A stretch of 48,236 nt of DNA, taken from assembly GCA_017478085.1 (NCBI GenBank), contig JAFVEE010000068.1, positions 1 to 48,236 of the forward strand, read 5' to 3'. Under the pieces are notes generated by a model that saw nothing but the letters and a program-made list of their open reading frames with translations, was not told where the DNA came from and searched no databases. This DNA comes from Prevotella sp. (GTDB lineage: Bacteria > Bacteroidota > Bacteroidia > Bacteroidales > Bacteroidaceae). Below are positions 27,801 through 33,823 of the stretch, in pieces (position 1 is the stretch's first letter; every line of letters starts with the position of its first letter). The position numbers and the translations under genes were made by a program.

Positions 27801-29339
27801 GAGCGGCACCGAGACCGAAGCCGTCTGGCATCCCGTGGCGCGGGCGGTGAAAGTGGCCGTCACGTCCATCTGGGGAACATTGTCGTCAACCGACTGGATG
27901 GTCAGGCTGCCGGTGGTCTGCCCCTTGCCAATATGTATGACGTAGGGCGCACCGCTGAAGCGGCCCGGCTGACTGCAACCAACGCTGATGTCGACATCCT
28001 CGGCCAGTTCGCCGCCCCGCTTGGCGGTGAGCGTGAGCAGCTGGCCCTCGGTGATGCTCTGCACAGAAGAGGTAAGCGTGAGCGGGTCGAGGTCGTCATC
28101 GACACGGCTGATGGTCAGCGTCTTCGTCTCGTAGCCGCTGCTGGCATTCTGAGGCGTGATGGTGATTGTGGCCTTGTCGGTGCGACGTATCTGGTCGTTG
28201 ACGGCACGCAGGCGCATAGTGATGCTGGCCTGGCCCGCAGGTATGCGGACGATGGTGGGCTGGGAGCTATAGAGCGTGGTGCCGTCGAGCATCAGCAGAC
28301 CATCGACATCGCAGGTCACGGCCAGCGGCTCGGCCAGCGTCCAGTCGCCCGAACGCTGCAGGCTGAGCGTGATGTAGTCGTAGTAAGTGTAGTAGGAACT
28401 ATAGCGGTAGACGTGCTCATTGAGCGTGGTCTTGTTGTAGTAGAACGACAGCTGCTTACCCAGGTTGAGCACGTTCTGCGAGCGTCCTTCGTTGTTGCCC
28501 TGGGCCGACAGCAGTTCGCCCATGCCCTCGGCAGGAATCAGCTCCAGCACCACCACCTGTGCGCCATCGGCGTGAGGCAGCTGGGCCAGCTGGAAGGTGG
28601 CCGTGCCGCTGTAGCTGCTCTCGGCAGCAAGCGTCTGACTGTGGGCCTGACTGCCCAGGAAGATGCGGTTGCCCGTCCGGGCCGACTCCAGATAGAACTT
28701 CTCGGTCCATCCGGCCTTGGTGGGGCCGTCGCCAATGTTGGCCACGGTGTAGCTGATGCTCACCTGGTCGCCAGGGTTAGCCTGACGCGTGATGGGCTCT
28801 ACCGAGCTCACGGTGATGTCGGGCAGCACGCCACGGTCGATGGTGAACACCGTCTCAACGGTGGCCTTACTGGCCAGGTTGTTGCCCTTGGCATCGGTGA
28901 GCACAATGTTGCTCACAACCAGGGGATAATCGGTATTGTCGGTACTCAGATTGTCCTTGGGTACCATCGGGATGCGCAACAGCAGACCGCTGTTGCCCTT
29001 CAGGGGCTTGTTCTCAAACGACATCAGCACCACACGGTAGACGCGGTTGCCACGGGCATAGCTGTTCACCGAGTGGCCGTCGACACGGTTGGTGGGCATG
29101 AGCGAGGCCCCTTCGGGCATATCGAAGGGCAGCGTCACGTCGAACTGAGCCGATACGATCTCGTCTTCATTGTCTAAGTAGACGGGCACGTAGACCGTCT
29201 TGTCTGCCTGTCCGCTCACGGCGGGCACGCTCAGCTGGTTCTGGGCTTGCAGGCCGGCGGCACTCATCAGCAGCGCCAGCAGGAGCAGCCAGAAGCTGCC
29301 CTGCATCGCGCGTGCGTATTTATAATAATGTGTGTTCAT
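21861..29339 (-). CDS. Giant secreted multidomain protein: cohesin-like, CARDB, Calx-beta, InlB-like repeats (paralogue of 4404-12461)
   Basis: This 2492-residue protein has an N-terminal signal segment (about residues 1-32, hydrophobic core then ALLMSAAGLQAQ). Next are a cohesin-like domain (33-165, with VYVPVYLDNEDEIVSAQFDV), CARDB (about 170-290), four Calx-beta-like units (295-735) and a second CARDB domain (740-860). CARDB/Ig-like and carboxypeptidase-regulatory-like regions follow. An Asp-rich linker (about 1422-1457) contains runs of D and G. Two InlB B-like repeats (about 2019-2177) and a short BspA-type LRR patch (about 2234-2280) precede a C-terminal tail ending GVYLQGGKKVTMK. Domain order matches the cassette A giant except at the linker and LRR patch. 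It lies 33 bp downstream of the LRR-dockerin gene. Role inferred: surface fibre or scaffold for that protein. Confidence 0.86.
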   Translation of the reverse strand: MNTHYYKYARAMQGSFWLLLLALLMSAAGLQAQNQLSVPAVSGQADKTVYVPVYLDNEDEIVSAQFDVTLPFDMPEGASLMPTNRVDGHSVNSYARGNRVYRVVLMSFENKPLKGNSGLLLRIPMVPKDNLSTDNTDYPLVVSNIVLTDAKGNNLASKATVETVFTIDRGVLPDITVSSVEPITRQANPGDQVSISYTVANIGDGPTKAGWTEKFYLESARTGNRIFLGSQAHSQTLAAESSYSGTATFQLAQLPHADGAQVVVLELIPAEGMGELLSAQGNNEGRSQNVLNLGKQLSFYYNKTTLNEHVYRYSSYYTYYDYITLSLQRSGDWTLAEPLAVTCDVDGLLMLDGTTLYSSQPTIVRIPAGQASITMRLRAVNDQIRRTDKATITITPQNASSGYETKTLTISRVDDDLDPLTLTSSVQSITEGQLLTLTAKRGGELAEDVDISVGCSQPGRFSGAPYVIHIGKGQTTGSLTIQSVDDNVPQMDVTATFTARATGCQTASVSVPLYDNDRPEITLAVAPTTVCENAGSQAAVATISRDRGFDQTVTIWLSSSNQNNAFFSQQQVQIPAGEKQVQVPVGVADNTAVDGTRSYTLTAALYVAASQQVASSTDRASSSARLTVTDDEEPYLSISPVQVARSEGSSVTFTLVRHVVSASQSQTVLLSASLPDDVSMPTSVTFGSGQTSTSFTVSIKRNQTEDDDRSLTIEAQADGLNGTQAVLNITDRTLPDAVCTTVGTTTSPLYSGMEATLTATITNTGTAQLPAGMQIDFYLADNSVLGRYTHSTHIVSVPTTEAIEIDETKTFTYTVTLPQLTGVYYLYARVNGDGAISEFSTQNNVSQQFFRMNIEAPFALQELDTDKDNYLPNDEIRVTGRVSSLLPNGLEGQQVSIALSGNGQGTTRQTVAINEYDGTFEAYLRISSSATGMLTVSARAIGQTDAALSKQVNVYTIYLSADVSSRTISGANTVTGKLRLRNNSGRSVSGIAISQPTTLPAGCALSFSYNGQTLPGTLPGSLAAGSYLEIDYQLAIDESMTAGTHTIGFVAETAEGARSTTRLSLTYREPTPVIEVDPISDLQFVDGRLTTTLLVGSTRDLWVKIANKGNKATGQIEIGTSGGDWLSSLTASPMPSVEGGKTGWIHLLLTHRPGMHSGQVLDGQLSITPQEGKGHVLPIRVTVVGTEWSKLDIAANDVYTLANQDYSHVSGAQITISNAATGQQVMTGTIGNDGHWQTDHIAQGTYTVTLEAPRHKTQSRTLVMGPDEERQMTFLLPYQAVIVDYVVTQSLDDASYTAVNNLDVDRDAPQAIVLAELPEEGFDCGHEDIDVRLTNVGIYEATNVRLHLPTIEGATLSLENDAPLTLAANGGTAVVRIHYEGGDEPQRRRIIGKLRLHYGFTIDGQDLSEDDTYQALMGCFEEGRILPPPIIDDDDIGDDDGGDDGDDDGDDDDFYPGTKNDPEPQGPKPTVALPTKNSSFWLQFDDVSDVVTGEPFTATLTVKNGQEGNFHYISFASMVSDDGDDVAADYSDRFTLERGELTGFTEEATGTLSLNGNTTGTMRLTFTPLPEAAADGSHVYYVGGLLVYSNAADGIMHTATLPQVKITVNGRGELVVTPIVQRYFPGEGGTAQMATLVQNTALLDVDEVSLTSRQPVVRDLTTFEPISYTTEAQSLSEVASGDFSSHALQSIKAGQGITSRWLYKSEQGGRVDAFDRLSQTLQAKAANRTKITVNDVVELFRTVKNMNTTELAGSEEDDLTEAELLAQADVMLIVENDREVARPDRVLYSDGSDGGAIADVSQNATITGGGQEYTLTVTSENASWVYGRLHDPTNGKMLLTQVVRQSDGKLMSQANFWQTSRTLQSDLTYIEENQLHFADQVGEEGETYTLHYEQRPGSDVEPLSIRLFTASGQEVESGATVTERVVKAQIDFTGAIYQSLKKNALQLTVRDAAWNSMDQMTITGTGTNKDVWELDLSALDEVPGPHSLTLLVSKVRIAARDYMKGDDLQVSWTEQLDGTAYIDLAVAPQEDFGSIDQESGEYSYGPHTFTATPAEGYQFDYWSIDGQKQADSQPELTYEVWGPASLRAHFSARRCLITVEVNNEEWGELSRGTLGTVPYDWGEELVLNARAKQGYEFECWLLDGEKIADAQWSMTVRVTDDATYTAVFRKKLVPGDLVTDQQGWIYQLNDDMASVTLIDATQVSPLPSGHVVVPAATVLREREYPVTGVGGDKNDPATYGAFDHCADMTTLTLESQQALSLEDRAFQGCSSLTNIYVGYVTMKDYEEDPSLSADVEPLLTPFIEPAKELTTFACAVGIDFTRTEGIKAYAVTRYNHAERYVAMDEVGEAPAAEGLVLRSEGGGKRYLLQRSATTIAPQVNMLVGAVEATDLTRTSGDYTNFLLSNGVFGKSDNGRLPAGKAYLPVPTSLLGDDPSGVRSISMRFDDDASAIKSVGTADAQADGWYLLDGRRLNTRPVRKGVYLQGGKKVTMK

Positions 29340-29372
29340 ACGTTCTTGTATCTTTGTTTATAAGTGTGAGGG

Positions 29373-32300
29373 TTACTTTACAACTTTCTTCTGTCCATCG
29401 ACAATGTAGACGCCCTTGCGCTGCTTGCCAGCGACCTTGCGGCCCTGCAGGTCGTAGACCTGTGTGGCTTGTTGCGATGCTATCGCAACACCTTCAACGC
29501 CGGTGACCTCGCTGCCTAACAGCACGCGCACCGACTGGGCATCGGCATTAGCACACTGGGCAGCCGTGGGCTCGCCGTCGCCTACCATCTGCAGCAGTGC
29601 AGTGGTACCGGCAGGCAGCGTCTGGCCCGTGGGCGAGAAGATGACGTAGCGCGAGCCGCCCACCACGTTGCAACTGCGCATCTGCCACTGGCCGCGCGGC
29701 AGCAGCAGGGCCACCTCGTCGGTCTTCACGCCCTTCAGCTCTATGGCCATGGCAGCCACGTCGGTGGTATTGCTCAGCACGATGTTGCCCTGCTGGGCCA
29801 CGAAGCTGGCGTAGCCCTCGGCGACACGGCGGCGGGCCATCTCAGGCACCCAGTCATCTGCATCACCGGGATCCCACTCGCCATTATTCTCAGTCAGCCA
29901 GTCAGACTCCAGCACGATGTTCACCGTACACACGATGTCCTGCACGTTAATCACATCATCTTCGTAGGTATTGGCAGCCGAGCGGTTGAAGTCGCTGTAC
30001 TGCTCGCCGCTCTTGCTACGAGCCTTCTCGGTGATGAGGGCATAGTTCAGCGTGCGCTGCACGTCGAGCACATCGGTGATGCCGCTCATATCGGCGTCGC
30101 CCTTCACATAGCGCAGCACGGAGGGATAGCAACCACGGTCGCAGGTCAGGATGACCGGCTCGTCCTGGTCGAAATCATAGTCGCCAGCCGAAGTGTGAAC
30201 GTAGTTGTAAGCCTCCTTACTCTCATTATAAGCCAGATGGCCGAAAATATCGGGCAAGTCATTATACATATCATCCATCTGGAAGATTTGCAGCGTGGGC
30301 GTGAGACTATAGTCGCGACGTGCGTGGTTGTAGGTGAAGATGGTAGGAATGCCCAACTGCTCCTTCTGGCTAACGTAGGCCAGCATAGGATCGCCGCCAA
30401 ACATCTGCCCAAAGAGAATATTTTGGATCATCTCATCCGACACCATATCGCCCCACTCATCATACACATAGTTCTGATGATCCAGGTTCAGGTAGGTGAT
30501 AGTGGCGGGCAGCGGGTTCGACACCTCGATGAGGCCGTTAAAGCTCACGTCGAGACGCTTCAGCTCCATGTCATCGGCATCCATCAGGAACTCATAGTTC
30601 AGGTCGCCCGTCAGCTGGTTACGGCTCAGGTTCAGCTCCGTGAGATAGGGGAGGTAGAGCGGCAGGGCATAGGTGAGGTTGCCCGTGAGGTTGTTCTCCG
30701 TCAGGTCGATCTTCGTCACGCGGCCGTCCTCGTTGAACGTCACGCCGGGGAAGTCGTCGAACGAACGTCCGTTGTTATCAATATCCCATTGCACGTACCA
30801 GTCATCGCCACCCGTTGCCTCATAGAGGTTCTTCAGCTGCACCAGGTCGTTGGGGTTCACCACCTGCTCGTCGATCGGGTCGGGAGTGTTCTCCTCGATC
30901 GTCACCTCCTGCTGCTGCAGTTGGCTCCATGCCTCACTGGCACGAGCACGCAGGTAGAGCGTATGAACGCCGGGGGTGAGGCCCTCGATGCTGACTTCCA
31001 GATCGGTCAGCGTCACCTCGGCCTGCGGGGTGATGGTCACTCTCGTGCCCTGTCCCTGACCGGGATCCTCGTCCCAGAAGTACTCCACCAGGTCTACGGG
31101 CACCTGTGCCGCAGCGGCAGTGCGGTAGACAAACTGCCACTGCGTGCTGCCGAAGGTCTCCTGCTGACCGTCGCGCCCGATGGCACGCAGGCCCAGCACG
31201 TTCAGTCCCTCGCGCATCTCGCTGACAGGCAGGTCGAAGTTCACGTTGCCACTGGCATCGGCCAGCACGCGGTTGGCACTGCCCACGCCAGGATCGCTGT
31301 TTAGGAACCACTCGGCTCCCGCCACCTCGCCGTTCTGAGCGCGGTACTTATAGACATACTTCGTCGTGGTGGTACCGTAGGTATAGCTGCCGTCCTCGTT
31401 CTTGCACACGGCGCGCAGGCCCACCAGGTTCAGGCCCTCCTTCAGCTCGTCCATCGGCAGCTCGAAGTCGACATTGCCCTCAGCATCGGCCTGCACCTTC
31501 GTGCCCTGCCCCATGCCCGGGTCGCTGCCAATGAAGTACTCCACATAGCAGTCGCCATCGGCTGGCACCGGCTCCTCCTCTATCGCCACGATATTGGCGA
31601 AGCTGCTCCAAGGCGCAGTGCTCTGATAGGCCGAGAGGGCCGAGGCGGGCACGTGGAGCGTGGCCTGGGTAGAGTTATAGAATGCATCTGAATGTGCAGT
31701 AGGTGGTGTTAAGGCATAGCAATACAAATCTTGTAGTTTTTCGCACTTATAGAATGCATATTCGCCAATAGTGGTCACACTGCTGGGAATGCTGATGGCT
31801 GTTGCGCCATTGATAGCCATAGCCCACTCCCGAATGCTGGTCACGCCCTCGGGTATAACGGTGTTCGTGCAACCTTGAATAAGGGTATTCGTGGCCGTCT
31901 CGATGATGGCATTGCAGTCATTGCGCGAGTCGTATTTGGTGTTATTGGCATCCACGGTGATCGAAGTCAGATTACTACAACCCCTGAGAACGCCCACCCC
32001 GATGCTGGAAACGCTGGCAGGAATGGTCATCGACTGCAGATTGGTGCAATACTGGAAAGCCCTTTCGCCCAAAGTACGCACACTACTGGGCAATGCAATA
32101 CTGCTTATATTGGGACAATTGTCGAAAGCGAAGAACTCGATGGAAGTAACGGTGCTTGGAATCTCAACACCTGTTATCTTCGCACCAGTGAATGCGTATT
32201 GTCCAATTCTCGTTACCTCGTATTTGTCGGTATAGGCGGGAATTTTCACCAAGCCTGCCGTTCCTGACGGTATGCACAGGCCTGTTCCTCGTCCTACCTG

Positions 32301-32459
32301 ACAGGTTCGCTGACTCTCACTGATTACCTTATAGACGATAGCGACACCCGATGAGGTGTAGGAAAAGGTATCGCCATCGGCCCCCCTTGCCCCCATGCTG
32401 CATAGCAGGGCGAGGAGCAGCAGGAGGCTCTTATATTTATATAATAATGTGTGATTCAT
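29373..32459 (-). CDS. BspA-type LRR surface protein with dockerin-like module
   Basis: The 1028-residue protein has a signal peptide (about 1-27) and LRR_5 repeats (30-275). Three tandem units of about 75-85 residues follow, each starting E-Y/W-F-x-x-x-D-P-G-x-G (about 308, 385 and 458). A plant-type LRR block lies at about 538-660 and a dockerin-like pair of EF-hand loops at about 786-855. The first loop has D,D,S,I,D,D at positions 1,3,5,7,9,12; the second has an insertion of about six residues. A post-dockerin domain (885-995) and a tail ending GVYIVDGQKKVVK complete it. From the plant-type LRR onward it parallels the cassette A LRR protein. It starts 25 bp after the beta-helix gene. Surface adhesin by family; docking to the next gene's product is inferred. 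Confidence 0.88.
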   Translation of the reverse strand: MNHTLLYKYKSLLLLLALLCSMGARGADGDTFSYTSSGVAIVYKVISESQRTCQVGRGTGLCIPSGTAGLVKIPAYTDKYEVTRIGQYAFTGAKITGVEIPSTVTSIEFFAFDNCPNISSIALPSSVRTLGERAFQYCTNLQSMTIPASVSSIGVGVLRGCSNLTSITVDANNTKYDSRNDCNAIIETATNTLIQGCTNTVIPEGVTSIREWAMAINGATAISIPSSVTTIGEYAFYKCEKLQDLYCYALTPPTAHSDAFYNSTQATLHVPASALSAYQSTAPWSSFANIVAIEEEPVPADGDCYVEYFIGSDPGMGQGTKVQADAEGNVDFELPMDELKEGLNLVGLRAVCKNEDGSYTYGTTTTKYVYKYRAQNGEVAGAEWFLNSDPGVGSANRVLADASGNVNFDLPVSEMREGLNVLGLRAIGRDGQQETFGSTQWQFVYRTAAAAQVPVDLVEYFWDEDPGQGQGTRVTITPQAEVTLTDLEVSIEGLTPGVHTLYLRARASEAWSQLQQQEVTIEENTPDPIDEQVVNPNDLVQLKNLYEATGGDDWYVQWDIDNNGRSFDDFPGVTFNEDGRVTKIDLTENNLTGNLTYALPLYLPYLTELNLSRNQLTGDLNYEFLMDADDMELKRLDVSFNGLIEVSNPLPATITYLNLDHQNYVYDEWGDMVSDEMIQNILFGQMFGGDPMLAYVSQKEQLGIPTIFTYNHARRDYSLTPTLQIFQMDDMYNDLPDIFGHLAYNESKEAYNYVHTSAGDYDFDQDEPVILTCDRGCYPSVLRYVKGDADMSGITDVLDVQRTLNYALITEKARSKSGEQYSDFNRSAANTYEDDVINVQDIVCTVNIVLESDWLTENNGEWDPGDADDWVPEMARRRVAEGYASFVAQQGNIVLSNTTDVAAMAIELKGVKTDEVALLLPRGQWQMRSCNVVGGSRYVIFSPTGQTLPAGTTALLQMVGDGEPTAAQCANADAQSVRVLLGSEVTGVEGVAIASQQATQVYDLQGRKVAGKQRKGVYIVDGQKKVVK

Positions 32460-32484
32460 ACTTCACAATTTTTCTCTGTTAGTA

Positions 32485-33549
32485 CTACTGGTTCTGGTTC
32501 ACGACCTTCAGCGAGACCTTCAGCTTGCCCTCGCTGTCGGGCTTCGAGGGAACGGTCAGGCTCTCGAAACGGGGCACGTGAAGGGGGTAGAAATTATTGT
32601 TGAAGGGGAAAGCGCCATCCCACGGACCGCAGTTGCCACCATCTGAAGCATAGTTTTTAGCTTTACTATCAGCATAACTTTGATAATCTTCAACAGATTC
32701 ACCCACATTGTAATATGTATTCCCGATTGAAATGTTATATGATCCCCCCAAAACACTGCTACAGCCACTTTGGTAACCATACACATTGTTAATAATATTG
32801 TTGTCTGAACCTTCCAAGAAATTAACAATATGCCCTGTATAAGAAAAGCCTATAGTAATAATATTGTTCGAAAGCGTAGAATCATATATTGTCAAGGCAA
32901 CTGTAGAAGAGGAGTTATAGTTAGTTCTATAAGTGTTATAGCGATAGACTATAAAATTATGATCGATAGTTGCGTCCGAAAGGTTATAAATGGCACTTTG
33001 AACAGTATAGCTGCCGAAACAGGCTATGATATTGTTGGCAATCTCCCAACCTGCAGCTCCCTCACTTCCATTGCCAATAATACGTCCAAGAATGTAGTTT
33101 GAACGGATAGATGCAAAATCATTATCATAACCCACACCATTGATGTCACCACTAATATAGCAGCGCTCTACAACTGCATCCAGGCCTCCAATGGTGATTG
33201 AGTTCAAACTACAACCAGTTATTTTTACCCCATCAGCCAGAATGCTCACACTGCTCAAAAATGCTTTATCGTCAGAAACCGTGCTGTTGGCATTTCCTGG
33301 GCCAATCACGGTCACGGACTTATTGATGCTTTGAACACTGTTAATCACCGTACCCTTGTCCAAGTAGATGATGTCGCCATCGCTCACCTTCTGCATGGCG
33401 GCGTTCAGGTCGGCAAAGTCGGCCTTGGCCTGGCTGTTGTTGTTCACTCGCCACGAACGGGCATTGGCCTGCATGGTGCTCAGGCCGAGGCAGCACACGA
33501 GTGCTACGAAAAATGCTTTTGTTTTCATTTCTAATACTATGTTTATCAT
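32485..33549 (-). CDS. Secreted right-handed beta-helix-like protein
   Basis: The protein is 354 residues from the first Met; the better start may be the eighth codon (33528, MKTKAFFVALVCCLGLSTMQA), which begins directly with a signal peptide. The mature part has an N-terminal motif common in parallel beta-helix proteins (AAMQKVSDGDIIYLDKGT) and repeated N-x-I/I-x-x-N turns typical of pectate-lyase-like helices. No catalytic residues can be assigned. It is the first gene after a good promoter and is probably co-transcribed with the LRR-dockerin and giant genes. The middle of the gene is strikingly AT-rich (32881-32940: 18 G+C of 60) while the signal-peptide end is GC-rich (33421-33480: 39 of 60). 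Confidence 0.8.
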   Translation of the reverse strand: MINIVLEMKTKAFFVALVCCLGLSTMQANARSWRVNNNSQAKADFADLNAAMQKVSDGDIIYLDKGTVINSVQSINKSVTVIGPGNANSTVSDDKAFLSSVSILADGVKITGCSLNSITIGGLDAVVERCYISGDINGVGYDNDFASIRSNYILGRIIGNGSEGAAGWEIANNIIACFGSYTVQSAIYNLSDATIDHNFIVYRYNTYRTNYNSSSTVALTIYDSTLSNNIITIGFSYTGHIVNFLEGSDNNIINNVYGYQSGCSSVLGGSYNISIGNTYYNVGESVEDYQSYADSKAKNYASDGGNCGPWDGAFPFNNNFYPLHVPRFESLTVPSKPDSEGKLKVSLKVVNQNQ

Positions 33550-33579
33550 TATTGTTTGCTTTTATCTATATTGACGCGA

Positions 33580-33611
33580 CAAAATTACAAATAATTGGCC
33601 AAACGACCAAA
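33580..33611 (-). promoter_or_regulatory. Promoter of the cassette B operon
   Basis: On the minus strand TTTG (33611-33608) and TAATTTTG (33587-33580) are separated by 20 bp, an exact match to the Bacteroides -33/-7 pattern. The first start codon follows 30-50 nt downstream. It should drive the beta-helix, LRR-dockerin, giant, small-peptide and aminopeptidase genes, whose gaps are all 33 bp or less. Confidence 0.75.
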
Positions 33612-33638
33612 TTATTTTGTAGGAGATGTTTCAACAGA

Positions 33639-33671
33639 TTTGCAACCAATTGAAAATCAGATTGTTGCAAA
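33639..33671. promoter_or_regulatory. Inverted repeat upstream of the cassette B promoter, possible operator
   Basis: TTTGCAAC (33639-33646) and GTTGCAAA (33664-33671) are perfect complements; with one bulged C the arms extend by AAT/ATT. The repeat ends 28 bp upstream of the -33 box on the minus strand, a position suited to an activator. No T-run suggests a terminator. Confidence 0.45.
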
Positions 33672-33703
33672 GCAAAAATCTTTTTGAGGCTTCGGCCCCC
33701 AAC

Positions 33704-33806
33704 AACGGAGCCTCCATTACAAGGCAACGGAGCCTCCGTTATTGAACAACGGGGCCTCCGTTATTGAACAATGAGGCCTCCGTAACGTCACAACGGAGCC
33801 TCCGTT
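33704..33806. repeat. Palindrome array 2: five 15-bp units at exact 22-bp period
   Basis: Units start at 33704, 33726, 33748, 33770 and 33792. They read AACGGAGCCTCCATT, AACGGAGCCTCCGTT, AACGGGGCCTCCGTT, AATGAGGCCTCCGTA and AACGGAGCCTCCGTT. Spacers of 7 bp are acaaggc, attgaac, attgaac and acgtcac. An in-phase degenerate sixth unit at 33682-33696 keeps the core GAGGCTTCG. The array begins 18 bp beyond the stop codon of the PorT-type gene. Unit and period are the same as in array 1. Confidence 0.95.
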
Positions 33807-33823
33807 GTGAAGCCAATGGAGTA

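Noticed and set aside
22941..29177. A 6.2-kb open frame on the plus strand opposite the cassette B giant gene
   Set aside because: GC-rich coding DNA with strong third-position bias leaves the opposite frame open. The translation is rich in Gly, Ala, Val, His and Leu without domains or signal peptide, while the minus-strand frame has a signal peptide and clear domains. Similar frames opposite 4404-12461 and 36837-40658 were rejected for the same reason.
1..32459. A cellulosome or polysaccharide-utilisation locus
   Set aside because: There are dockerin- and cohesin-like modules but no glycoside hydrolase, carbohydrate-binding module, SusC/SusD pair or regulator of that type in the window.
33528..33549. 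First ATG (33549) as the certain start of the beta-helix gene
   Set aside because: The seven residues before the second Met do not look like part of a signal peptide; the start at 33528 is at least as likely, so the longer frame is given with that caution.
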